Source of the DNA: Methylobacterium sp. CB376
GTDB lineage: Bacteria > Pseudomonadota > Alphaproteobacteria > Rhizobiales > Beijerinckiaceae
Assembly (NCBI RefSeq): GCF_029714205.1
Contig: NZ_CP121648.1
Span: 3,304,001-3,368,000, forward strand
Length of the DNA stretch: 64,000 nucleotides
Direction: 5' to 3'
Shown: piece by piece, positions 53,111 to 61,339 of the stretch
Layout: each line of letters opens with the position of its first letter
How positions within the stretch are numbered: position 1 is the stretch's first letter
Made by a program: the position numbers and the translations under genes
The notes under the pieces: generated by a model
What the model saw: the letters and a program-made list of their open reading frames with translations, nothing else
What the model was told of the DNA's origin: nothing
Databases searched by the model: none

Positions 53111-54396
53111 CGGGCGGCCTCCTCCAGGGCAGCCCGCATCACGGCGACGCCCGCCGCGAAGTCGTCGAGGTCCATCGCCTCGGCGGGGTTGTGCGAGCCG
53201 TGGCGGTTGCGGACGAAGATCATCGCGGTGGGGACGCCCGCATTGGCGAAGACCGCCGCATCGTGTCCGGCCCCGCTCGGGATGGTCTCGTCGGGCAGGC
53301 CGAGGCGCCGGGCCGCGGCGCGCAGGCGCCCGACCCAGGTCGGGTCCATGACCGCCGGGGCGGCTTCGAGCCGCCGGTCGAACCGGAACTCGACCCTGCG
53401 CGCCTCGGCGACGAGGCGGCACTCGGCCCGGAACAGGTCGTAGAAGGCTTCGAGGGTCTCCCGGCTCTCGCTGCGAACCTCGAAGCTGAAGTGCACGGCA
53501 CCGGGAATGCGCGCGATCGCGTGCTCCCGCGGGTCGGTGCAGAACATCCCCGACGTCACCACGGCGTCGAGGCCCCGCTCCAGCAGGGTGCGCCAGTGAC
53601 GATCCAGGTGCGTCACCAGTTCGGCGGCGGCGAACACCGCGTCGCGGCGCAGCCAGCGCGGCACCGCGCCGGAATGCCCGGCCTCGCCGACGCACTCGAC
53701 GACGCGGTGGCGCAGGTTGCCGCGGATGCCGGTGACGATCCCGACCGGCAGGTCCCGCGCCGCCAGCACCGGGCCCTGCTCGATGTGAAGCTCGATCCAG
53801 GCCGCGACGGCGCCCGGGTCGAGCAGGCATTCGCGCCGCGCGACGCGCGCGACGTCGACGCCGACGTCGCGCATGCACTCGGCCAGGGTGCGGCCGGTCT
53901 CGGTCTCGCGCGCCGCGAGGTCGTCCGCGCAGAGGAGCCCGAACAGGGCGCTCGACCCCATATAGGCCCTGCCGAATCGCGCGCTCTCCTCGCCGCGCAG
54001 GCCGTAGAGCTTCAGGGTTCGACGCGGGCGGACGCCGTCCCGCGCGAAGCCCGCGAGGACGGCGAGCCCGGCGACGACGCCCGCCGCGCCGTCGAAATTG
54101 CCGCCCTGCGGCACCGAGTCGAGGTGCGACCCGCAGGCGAGGAAGGGCAGGTCGGGGTCGCGCCCCTCCAGCGTGACCACGAGGTTGGCGCCCGCGTCCC
54201 GCTCCGTCGTCAGCCCGAGAGCCCGCGCCCGGGCCTCGACGACGTCGAGGGCGGCGGTCTCGCCCTCCCCGTAGCTGGCGCGGGTGATGCCGATCCCGTC
54301 GCCCGTCCTGACCCGCAGGGCCCCGAACACCTCCTCGGCCAGGGCCCGGTCCCGCCGGGCGAGCGCGGCCCGTTCCGCCCCGTCGAGGGCCGTCAC
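53107..54396 (-). CDS. M20 Zn-dependent amidohydrolase (hydantoinase/carbamoylase family)
   Basis: 429-aa enzyme that hydrolyses N-carbamoyl or ureido compounds (HyuC / allantoate amidohydrolase / beta-ureidopropionase group). Metal sites: GSHLDSVPQGGNFDGAAGVV (His, Asp), LRGEESARFG (Glu-Glu), WIELHIEQGPVL (His) and HNPAEAM (final His). GAGHDAAVFA completes the group signature. The GTG at 54396 overlaps the pyrD stop (GTGA). Next to dihydroorotate dehydrogenase genes, N-carbamoyl-L-aspartate is an attractive substrate, but that is inference. Confidence 0.88.
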   Translation of the reverse strand: MTALDGAERAALARRDRALAEEVFGALRVRTGDGIGITRASYGEGETAALDVVEARARALGLTTERDAGANLVVTLEGRDPDLPFLACGSHLDSVPQGGNFDGAAGVVAGLAVLAGFARDGVRPRRTLKLYGLRGEESARFGRAYMGSSALFGLLCADDLAARETETGRTLAECMRDVGVDVARVARRECLLDPGAVAAWIELHIEQGPVLAARDLPVGIVTGIRGNLRHRVVECVGEAGHSGAVPRWLRRDAVFAAAELVTHLDRHWRTLLERGLDAVVTSGMFCTDPREHAIARIPGAVHFSFEVRSESRETLEAFYDLFRAECRLVAEARRVEFRFDRRLEAAPAVMDPTWVGRLRAAARRLGLPDETIPSGAGHDAAVFANAGVPTAMIFVRNRHGSHNPAEAMDLDDFAAGVAVMRAALEEAAR

Positions 54397-55355
54397 GGCG
54401 CCGCACTCATCCAGGCGAGGTCGGGCTCGTCGGCCTCCCCGGTCAGCACCCCGCCGATCAGGTCGGCGACGCGGGGAATCCCCCGCTGCGCGCAGAAGGC
54501 TTCGAGCCCGTCGATGATCGTGGTCATCGCGGCCGGCTGCAGGAAGGTCGCGGTTCCGACCTGAACCGCGGCGGCCCCCGCCAGCATGTACTCGGCTGCG
54601 TCCTCGGCCGTGCCGATCCCGCCGCAACCGATCACCGGGATCGTCACCGCCTTGGCGCAGAGGTAGACGTGCCGCAGCACGATCGGCTTGACGGCCGGGC
54701 CCGACAGGCCGCCCATGATGTTGCCGAGGCACGGCTTGAAGGTCCTGAGGTCGATCGCCATCGACGGGATCGTGTTGGCGACGACCACCGCGTCGGCACC
54801 CGCCTCCTGCGCCGCGCGGGCGACCTCCGGCATCTCGGCCGTGTTCGGCGTGAGCTTGACCCAGAGCGGCAGGTCGGTGGCCGCGCGCAGCTGCCGCGTG
54901 ACGGCGGCCGTCGAGTCCGCCCGCATGGCGAATGCCCTGCCGTCCTCCTCGATGTTGGGGCAGGAGATGTTGGCCTCGATGCCCGCGACGCCCGGGATCG
55001 TCAGCTCGGCGGCGAGGCGCGCGAAGCCCTCGGGGGTCGGCGCCGAGATGCTGACGATCAGCGGCGCGTCGTAGGCTGCGTCGTGCGGCATCGTCTTCTC
55101 GACGAAGTGGGTCACGCCCTTCGACGGGATGCCGATCGCGTTGATCAGGCCGCCCGGCCGCTCCACCACGCGCGGCAGCGGGTTCCCGGTCCGCAACTCG
55201 CGGGTGATCGTCTTCGTGACGACAGCGCCGAGGCGGTTGACGTCGATCACCCGATCGAGCCCCTCGGCGAAGGTGCCGGACGCGGGCATGACGGGGTTGC
55301 GGAGCGTGAGGCGTCCGATGCGGACCGACAGGTCGGTGCGGGCGGGCCGGGTCAC
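54393..55355 (-). CDS. pyrDB: Dihydroorotate dehydrogenase, class 1B catalytic subunit (PyrD)
   Basis: 320-aa FMN enzyme interconverting dihydroorotate and orotate. Class 1 catalytic cysteine in ANISCPNIEEDG. FMN and substrate residues are in NPVMPASGTF, VVANTIPSMAIDL, NIMGGLSGPAVKPI and IGCGGIGTAEDAAEYMLAGAAAVQVGT. The loop normally reading NAIGLQNPG is here NAIGIPSKG, a change at the substrate lid. The GTG start at 55355 overlaps the pyrK-like stop by four bases. An operon with amidohydrolase and transporter suggests a catabolic rather than biosynthetic copy. Confidence 0.9.
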   Translation of the reverse strand: MTRPARTDLSVRIGRLTLRNPVMPASGTFAEGLDRVIDVNRLGAVVTKTITRELRTGNPLPRVVERPGGLINAIGIPSKGVTHFVEKTMPHDAAYDAPLIVSISAPTPEGFARLAAELTIPGVAGIEANISCPNIEEDGRAFAMRADSTAAVTRQLRAATDLPLWVKLTPNTAEMPEVARAAQEAGADAVVVANTIPSMAIDLRTFKPCLGNIMGGLSGPAVKPIVLRHVYLCAKAVTIPVIGCGGIGTAEDAAEYMLAGAAAVQVGTATFLQPAAMTTIIDGLEAFCAQRGIPRVADLIGGVLTGEADEPDLAWMSAAP

Positions 55356-56218
55356 GGGAGCGCCTCCGTCAGGTCGAATACCGGACCGTCCCAGCACACC
55401 CGCCGGCTGATGATCTCGCCGTTGACCTCGAAGTCGCGAACGCAGCAATGGCAGAGGCCGACGCCGCAGGCCATCTGCTGCTCCAGCGCGACCTGACCCG
55501 GGATGCCGAACTCCTTCGCCAGGCGCTGCTGCACGCGCATCAACCGGGTCGAGCCGCAGGTGAAGAAGGCGTCGCACCGCCCCTCCCGGATCAGGCGGCG
55601 CAGGATGCGCTCGACCTGCGCCGGGCCGCTGGTCGAGTCCGAGTCCGTGACGGCGATCACGTCGGCGCCGTGCTCGCGGAAGAGGTCGACGGAGACGAGC
55701 AGTTCGGGCCTGCGGGCGCTGAACAGCGCCGTGACCTGGGTGCCGCGCCGCTCGGCCGCCTGAGCCAGGGGCGCGAGCGTCGCCAACCCCGCGCCGCGCC
55801 CGACCGCCACGATGGAGCGCCAGCCCGGGTCGAGGGTGAATCCGACGCCGAGGGGCCCCAGGATGTCGAGGCGGTCCCCGGGCCTGAGCGTGTCGAGCCC
55901 CCGCGTGCCGGCCCCGGCCACCTTGTAGAGGAACTCGACCTGGCGCCGGATCGGGTCGGCGCCGTAGAGGCTCATCGGGCGGCGCAGGAACGGCTGCTCG
56001 CCGGGCGGGTGCGGGCACAGAAGCTGGAAGAACTGGCCGGGCGCCGCGCCGGCGGCCTCGGCGCCGCACCGGACCACGAGGTGGCGGTACTCGGCGTTGA
56101 CGGTCCGGTTGACGACGACCTCGGCGAGTTCGGCGACGATGCTGGCTTTCCAGGTCGCGCGGGAGGCGGGGCGGGCCGGCGCGCCGGTCGCGGGCGCCTG
56201 GGCGAGGAGGTCCGACAT
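55352..56218 (-). CDS. pyrK: Dihydroorotate dehydrogenase electron-transfer subunit (PyrK-like)
   Basis: 288-aa FAD and [2Fe-2S] protein that exchanges electrons between NAD(H) and PyrDB. FAD domain: PGQFFQLLCP...PFLRRPMSLYGAD; NAD domain from VAVGRGAGLATLAPLAQ. The cluster site CGVGLCHCCVRDF, with a fourth cysteine in RRVCWDGPVF, matches the PyrK ligand set. A 25-residue N-terminal extension precedes the barrel. Start at 56218 with GGAGA upstream. Couples the enzyme to NAD, so the pair could reduce orotate at the expense of NADH. Confidence 0.9.
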   Translation of the reverse strand: MSDLLAQAPATGAPARPASRATWKASIVAELAEVVVNRTVNAEYRHLVVRCGAEAAGAAPGQFFQLLCPHPPGEQPFLRRPMSLYGADPIRRQVEFLYKVAGAGTRGLDTLRPGDRLDILGPLGVGFTLDPGWRSIVAVGRGAGLATLAPLAQAAERRGTQVTALFSARRPELLVSVDLFREHGADVIAVTDSDSTSGPAQVERILRRLIREGRCDAFFTCGSTRLMRVQQRLAKEFGIPGQVALEQQMACGVGLCHCCVRDFEVNGEIISRRVCWDGPVFDLTEALP

Positions 56219-56234
56219 GAGCGTCTCCGCCCGG

Positions 56235-57482
56235 TTACACGAGTTCGGCGCCGCGCCGCTCGGGGATGAGCAGCCACAGGGCAACGATGTCGAGGAGGTA
56301 GAGGGCCGCCAGCAGCCCGATGGCGAATGCGAAGCTGGAGGTGGCGGCGAGACCGCCGACGACGACCGGCCCGAACCCGCCGACGGCGCGGCCGATGTTG
56401 AACAGGACGTTCTGCGCCGTGGCGCGGGCCGGGGTCGGGTAGAGCTCGCTGATCAGCGCGCCGTAGCCGCCGAGCATGCCGTTGACGAAGAGGCCCATGA
56501 CCGCCCCCGCCACGAGGAGCTGGACGGGATCCGTCAGGCGCGCGTACAGGACCACCATGACGGCCGCGCCGAGCATGTAGATGAAGAAGGCGGGGCGGCG
56601 GCCGATGCGGTCGGCGAGGTGGCCGAAGCAGAGGATCCCGACCGCCATTCCGGCGATGGTCACCGCGGTCCAGGCGGCCGACTGGGTCAGCGCGAAGCCG
56701 AACCGGGTCGACAAGTAATTCGGCAGCCAGATCATCACGCCGTAATAGCCGAAGTTCTGAACCGAGCAGAGGATGACCATGCCGAGGCTGAGCTTCGCGG
56801 TCTCGACATCCTTGATCAGCAGGCGAAGCGCCGATTCCTTCGGCCTGTTCTGCGTGCCCGCCACGAAGACGTCCGGCTCGTGCAGCGAGTGGCGGATGAC
56901 ATAGGCGACGACCGCCGGGAGGACGCCGAGGGCGAACATCCCGCGCCAGCCGATCACCGGCAGCAGGAGGGGCGTGGCGAGAGCCGCCGCGAGCACGCCG
57001 AACTGCCACCCCAGGCCGACATAGGACGACGCCCGGGCCCGCTTGGAGGCGGGCCACGCCTCGGCGACGAGGGCCATGCCGATGCCGAACTCGCCGCCGA
57101 GCCCGATCCCCGCGACCGTGCGATAGATCAGGAGGTCCCAGTAGCCCCGCGCCAGGGCGCAGAGGCCGGTGAAGACGGCGAACAGCACGATGGTCCAGGT
57201 CAGGACGCGGACGCGGCCGAGCCGGTCCGACAGCATGCCGAAGCCGACGCCGCCGATCACGGCGCCGATCAGCGTCGCGGTCACCAGCGAGGCGCCCTGC
57301 GCCGCGCTCAGACCCAGGTCGGCGGATATCGCCTTGAGGGCGAAACCGAGGATCATGAGATCGAACCCGTCCATCGCGTAGCCGATGGCCGACCCCCACA
57401 GCGCCTTTCGGGCGGCGCTGCCGACGCCGCCCGCCGCTGCGTGGTCCGCAGGCCCATCCATGGTTGAAACGAGATCTGCCAC
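56235..57482 (-). CDS. MFS transporter, aromatic-acid/metabolite:H+ symporter type
   Basis: 415-aa transporter with 12 predicted helices. Family signatures: GYAMDGFDLMILGFAL in TM1, GMLSDRLGRVRVL in loop 2-3, IGLGGEFGIGMALVAE in TM4-5, and GHLADRIGRRPAFF in loop 8-9. The AAHS-like pattern fits uptake of a carboxylate; the operon suggests orotate or a carbamoyl acid. GTG at 57482 is chosen because GGAGGAG lies four bases upstream; ATG 57461 and 57521 are alternatives. First gene of the operon, preceded by operator-like repeats. Confidence 0.88.
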   Translation of the reverse strand: MADLVSTMDGPADHAAAGGVGSAARKALWGSAIGYAMDGFDLMILGFALKAISADLGLSAAQGASLVTATLIGAVIGGVGFGMLSDRLGRVRVLTWTIVLFAVFTGLCALARGYWDLLIYRTVAGIGLGGEFGIGMALVAEAWPASKRARASSYVGLGWQFGVLAAALATPLLLPVIGWRGMFALGVLPAVVAYVIRHSLHEPDVFVAGTQNRPKESALRLLIKDVETAKLSLGMVILCSVQNFGYYGVMIWLPNYLSTRFGFALTQSAAWTAVTIAGMAVGILCFGHLADRIGRRPAFFIYMLGAAVMVVLYARLTDPVQLLVAGAVMGLFVNGMLGGYGALISELYPTPARATAQNVLFNIGRAVGGFGPVVVGGLAATSSFAFAIGLLAALYLLDIVALWLLIPERRGAELV

Positions 57483-57956
57483 CTTGCTCCTCCGGGGATC
57501 CGCCACCACGATCGTCCGCATGGGCGCGCCGCGCTCGACGCGGTCAGACCGCGCTGACCCATCTGCGAACGGTCCTTGCTACGCAGGAAGCACTGTTCCT
57601 CGCGCGCCCGGCCTGGGGCGCGTGCCGTGACCTTCACGTCGCGAGATGCATGCCGCACGCCACCGAGGTGCCCTTGGGGCAGCGCCAGTCCGTTGTGTCA
57701 CGCGCGATCTCATTCGCAAGAAAAATCTCATTATTGAGACACGCGGAAAGGACGTCTCCCTCCGGAGCCGCGCGCAGGGCCGGAGGGTCGACCGACCGGG
57801 CGATCGTCGCGCCCGCCACCATGACCTGGAAAGCACCGCCCCGATCGGCGAAGGTCGCCTGGCCGGCCTGCCCGTCTCGGCAGCCCGACGAAACCGGTCC
57901 GGCCGGCCACCCTGGCGGAGATCCCCACGAGCCGCACCACGCCCCGGGACACGACC
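57483..57956. other. Control region between the MFS operon and the sulfotransferase gene
   Basis: 474 bp between divergent genes. Besides the operator pair near 57708-57740, it has a lower-GC patch there and otherwise GC-rich sequence without credible genes. Confidence 0.5.
57708..57740. promoter_or_regulatory. Tandem operator-like inverted repeats before the MFS/pyr operon
   Basis: TCTCA-TTAT-TGAGA (57726-57739) is a perfect inverted repeat of the same type as that before the XRE gene. A second, imperfect one (TCTCA-TTCG-CAAGA, 57708-57721) lies exactly 18 bp away. The pair is about 225-260 bp upstream of the MFS start, in a local AT-rich stretch. Confidence 0.6.
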
Positions 57957-58682
57957 ATGCGACAGATCTCCATCCTGCACATCGGAAGGACCGGCGGCAC
58001 TGCCCTGCGGGCCGTCGTCGATGCGCACAAGGCGCGCCATCCCTCCGCCGCGATCGAGGTCTTCCCGCATCGCGTGACGCTGGCGCACCTGCGCCGCGAT
58101 CACCCCGAGAGCGGGATCGTCTTCTTCGTCCGCGAGCCGGTCAGGCGCTTCGTGAGCGGGTTCAACAGCCGCCTTCGGAGAGGTCAGCCGCGCTACAACG
58201 TCCCATGGTCGCCCGACGAGGAACTGGCATTCACCCGGTTCTCCGATGCGAGTGCGCTCGGCGAAGCGCTCGGGGCCGACGATCCTGGGAGACGCGACGA
58301 TGCCGCACACGCGATGCGCAGCATCGCGCATGCGCGGCGTGACCTCACCCATTATCTCGGTTCGGTCGAGGCTCTCGACGCCGCGCGCGATCGCATCCTG
58401 CTCATCGGCAGCCAGGACACCTTCGATTGCGATGTTGCCAAGTTGAAAGTTCTGCTTCGGATCGACGATGATATTCATCCGCCGCAGGACGATGTTGCGG
58501 CCCGCCGCAATCCCGCTGCTCTGCCGCGCGATCTGACGCCGGCCGCCGAGCACAATCTGAAGATTTGGCATTCCAACGACTATCAAATCTATGAATGGTG
58601 CAGGGCGTTCCGCGAAGAGCGCGACGGCAGGAATGCGGGCACCAGGGCGTCGTCCGACGACGTGGCCGCCGGTCCGTCGTAG
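57957..58682 (+). CDS. Sulfotransferase-family protein
   Basis: 241-aa protein with the two PAPS-binding segments of sulfotransferases: ISILHIGRTGGTALRAVVD (5'-phosphosulfate loop) at the N-terminus and VFFVREPVRRFVSGFNSRL (3'-phosphate loop) near residue 60. It would transfer sulfate to a sugar or other acceptor. The C-terminal half (IHPPQDDVAARRNPAAL, IYEWCRAF) fits the sulfotransferase family 2 group. Followed by a second, broken sulfotransferase gene. Confidence 0.85.
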   Translation: MRQISILHIGRTGGTALRAVVDAHKARHPSAAIEVFPHRVTLAHLRRDHPESGIVFFVREPVRRFVSGFNSRLRRGQPRYNVPWSPDEELAFTRFSDASALGEALGADDPGRRDDAAHAMRSIAHARRDLTHYLGSVEALDAARDRILLIGSQDTFDCDVAKLKVLLRIDDDIHPPQDDVAARRNPAALPRDLTPAAEHNLKIWHSNDYQIYEWCRAFREERDGRNAGTRASSDDVAAGPS

Positions 58683-58973
58683 ACCGCATCGTCACCAGCA
58701 CGACAGCCAGGCGCGAGGGGCGGCGGGCGCGGCCGGACGGACATCGTCAGCCGAGCGTGAGCGGCGACGGCGGCGCCCGTCACGCGGCGACGCCTTCGGG
58801 GCGGCGTCGGCTTCTCCGGTCCCGGGGTCGCGGGGCGAGTCCGGCCCGACGATGGATCGGCGGCGGACCGGTTACGGTACCATATTACCGTAGAGGTCGG
58901 CGGAATGTCTGCTATCGCTCCGAGATGACATCCTCTGACGCAGGTGCCTCGCCGTCGGTCCGGGAATTCGATC

Positions 58974-59732
58974 GTGATCTGCAAGCAGCGAAAACTGATA
59001 TTCATTCACATTCCGAAATGCGGTGGCACGTCGATCTAAAATATCATCTGGACAAATGAGTATGAAAGGAGCGAAGACACACTCTGGAACGGCTTCATCG
59101 GACCATTTTCTAATCGGTATCAGACAGACGGCCTGCAGCACCTCACAGCGAGTCTCGTAAAGAGGCACATAGGCGACAGTTTATTCGATGAATGCTTGAA
59201 GTTCGCTGTCGTCCGTAACCCGACGGATCGCATCGTATCACAGTTCAAATACATGTCGGTACGCTCGGATCTTCGGGAGTTCATCGGCCTGAAGGATCGT
59301 TACGGATTCGAGGCTTGTTTGGAAGCCATTCAAAAAAGGAAACATGTCCAATGAATGCCGCAGGTAGATTTCATTCGTTCCGCGTCCGGAGATACTATCG
59401 TGGACAAGATCTACCGGCTGGAGGATCTGTCATCCGATCCCTCGCCTCTCGCCGCCGATATCGGAATTCCCATCGAGACCCTGCCCCGTGAGAACCACAC
59501 TGACGGCGTGAGAAAACCCGCCTTGAAACCATCCGACTTCAGCATGATCGTTGATATGTTTCGGCAAGATTACGAATTCCTGGGTTACAGCATCCCGACG
59601 CTGGATTCGGCTCGATCGCACGATCCGGAGCATGCCGGCAGCGGCCCTGCCATCGCCCCTTGGGCCGAGGGGGAACGGCAGGACCGTCGTGGCGAACGCG
59701 ACGCAGGCCGCGCCTCCGACATGCGGCGCTGA
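58974..59732 (+). pseudogene. Sulfotransferase family 2 pseudogene with two in-frame stops
   Basis: One continuous frame reads VICKQRKLIFIHIPKCGGTSI, then TAA (59037-59039), then a long sulfotransferase-like body including FAVVRNPTDRIVSQFKYM (3'-phosphate loop), then TGA (59352-59354). It continues MPQVDFIRSASGDTIVDKIYRLEDL to a stop at 59732. The frame never shifts, so two base substitutions suffice to explain the damage. DNA is clearly AT-richer than surroundings. A residual product could start at 59355, but lacks both cofactor loops. Confidence 0.8.
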
Positions 59733-60110
59733 GAGCCTGTTGCGCGATCCGAGCGGTGAGCCTGCCGGCGCATGAGGGTTGCGCCGCTCGCGGCGCGGAT
59801 CAGCGCCTGCGCGCCGGACGAGGCGAGGACGTCGGCGGATGTGATCGGGAGCCGCCCGCCGGAATCGACCGCGATTCGACGCTGAGGGGCCCGGCCCTTC
59901 CCGACAAGGGCCGCTTCGCCGCGCGGTCCTGGCGGGCAGCGCCCGTCGCGGATCGGCACTGTGACGTACTCATAAGCCTCTGATGCCGGGAAGCCGGTGT
60001 CTCCCTTTGCGGCATCGGCGGCGACGCGTGGCGCACGGCGGCGGGAACCACGGCAAAAGGGACAAACCGCGGCGCTAATCCGTTCTCAATACCGGACAAA
60101 TTAGCGAAAT
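59733..60110. other. Intergenic region, nothing recognised
   Basis: 378 bp between the pseudogene and the tRNA. No gene-like frame or repeat was found. Confidence 0.5.
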
Positions 60111-60200
60111 TGGCGGAGAGGGAGGGATTCGAACCCCCGATGGACTTGCGCCCATGCCGCATTTCGAGTGCGGTGCATTCAACCGCTCTGCCACCTCTCC
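60111..60200 (-). tRNA. tRNA-Ser (anticodon CGA)
   Basis: 90-nt tRNA with encoded CCA. The acceptor stem GGAGAGG (5' end at 60200) pairs with the sequence before GCCA. The D arm is GTGGCAGAGCGGTTGAATGC and the anticodon loop is CTCGAAA. A long variable arm (CATGGGCGCAAGTCCATC) identifies it as serine type, followed by the T arm GGGGGTTCGAATCCC. It reads UCG codons. No integrase gene is adjacent. Confidence 0.97.
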
Positions 60201-60334
60201 GGCGCCGCGCCTGGCCGCTCGGGCCGGGTTTCGCGTCGCGCCAGCGTCGCTTTCGCGTCGCAGGCGGGCGCCTTTAACACGGCATCGCGACCGGTCACAA
60301 GCGCCGATCGCGCGATGCCGCGAGAAAACGCGAG

Positions 60335-60694
60335 TCAGCCCGCGGAGCCCCGCCCCGAACCGGCGAGGCTCACCCGCCGGGCCGCCGGGAGGCGCGGCTC
60401 GGCGGCGCGCAGGCTGCGGCTGCGCGACTGCGCGTGCAGCACCGAGCCGGCGAGCCCCGCCGCCTGGATCAGGTCCGCCTCCTCGCAGGTCGCCGCGATG
60501 CGCAGCCCGATCTCGTGGGTGTGGCTCTTCCCGTACAGGTACGCGGCCAGCCGGGCCCGGGTGCGGGGCGGGATGTCCGCCACGATCGCGTCCACCGTCT
60601 CGCTGTCGCCCCGGTAGATCTGGCCGAGAACCGGCAGAGGCACGGGACATTCCGCCTCGTCGGTCGACTGGGGTCGGGCGTTCGGCAGCGGCAT
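60335..60694 (-). CDS. Hypothetical protein, 119 aa
   Basis: MPLPNARPQSTDEAECPVPLPVLGQIYRGDSETVDAIVADIPPRTRARLAAYLYGKSHTHEIGLRIAATCEEADLIQAAG... Helical core with a conserved-looking YRGDSETVDAIVADIPPRTRARLAAYLYGKSHTHEIGL stretch; the C-terminal ~30 residues are Arg/Ala-rich. AGGTG precedes the ATG. I recall similar genes in Methylobacterium annotated only as hypothetical. Confidence 0.6.
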   Translation of the reverse strand: MPLPNARPQSTDEAECPVPLPVLGQIYRGDSETVDAIVADIPPRTRARLAAYLYGKSHTHEIGLRIAATCEEADLIQAAGLAGSVLHAQSRSRSLRAAEPRLPAARRVSLAGSGRGSAG

Positions 60695-60841
60695 GGCGCA
60701 CCTGTGAGCGGGGATGCGGCAAGCCTGTGAGCGTACGATTAACAATCACTTAAACCGGCACCGAGCGAGCGCCGGAACCGCCACGAAGGCAAGTTGATCG
60801 GCAGAAAGGACGCAGGCCCGCCGCCCGCGACCCTGCGTCGG

Positions 60842-61339
60842 TCACGGGTGCCGATGGATCGGATCGACCCAGTAGACCGTCTCGGGCGGCTCCGCCGGCG
60901 CCACGTCGGGCAGATTGACCACCACCGCCTCGTTGTCCGAGCGCACCAGCACGCATTCGAGCGGCTCGTCCGGCGAGGCGTTGATCTCCTGATGGGGCAC
61001 GTAGGGCGGCACGTAGATGAAGTCACCCGGCCCCGCCTCGGCGGTGTATTCCAGGCGGTCGCCCCAGCGCATGCGAGCGCGCCCGCGCACGACGTAGATC
61101 ACGCTCTCCAGCGCGCCGTGATGGTGCACCCCGGTCTTGGCGTCCGGCTGGATCGCCACGGTGCCGGCCCAGATCTTCTGCGCGCCGACCCGCGCGTGGT
61201 TGATCGCGGCCTGCCGGAACATCCCCGGCGTCTGGGCGGTGTTCGGGTCGAGCCGGTCGCCGGTGATCACCCGGACGCCGTCGTGCTTCCAGCGCGGCGA
61301 CGCCTCGCCGTGATCGGGGTCGTGGGGCTCGTCCGCCAT
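60842..61339 (-). CDS. Cupin-domain protein with intact metal site
   Basis: 165-aa single cupin. Motif 1 TGVHHHGALESVIYVVRGRARM has the His-His...Glu set, and motif 2 GPGDFIYVPPYVPHQEIN supplies the last His, so a metal-dependent fold is expected. The N-terminal segment RVITGDRLDPNTAQTPGMFRQAAIN is typical of a cupin group found in many Proteobacteria. Enzymatic role unknown. Confidence 0.82.
   Translation of the reverse strand: MADEPHDPDHGEASPRWKHDGVRVITGDRLDPNTAQTPGMFRQAAINHARVGAQKIWAGTVAIQPDAKTGVHHHGALESVIYVVRGRARMRWGDRLEYTAEAGPGDFIYVPPYVPHQEINASPDEPLECVLVRSDNEAVVVNLPDVAPAEPPETVYWVDPIHRHP

Noticed and set aside
54393..55355. PyrD homologue as a dihydropyrimidine dehydrogenase (PreA)
   Set aside because: No C-terminal ferredoxin clusters, and it is paired with a PyrK-type rather than a PreT-type partner; class 1B DHOD motifs fit better, although substrate change is not excluded.
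60111..60200. tRNA-Ser as an integration site for a genomic island
   Set aside because: No integrase gene, no repeat of the tRNA 3' end and no clear island boundary nearby.
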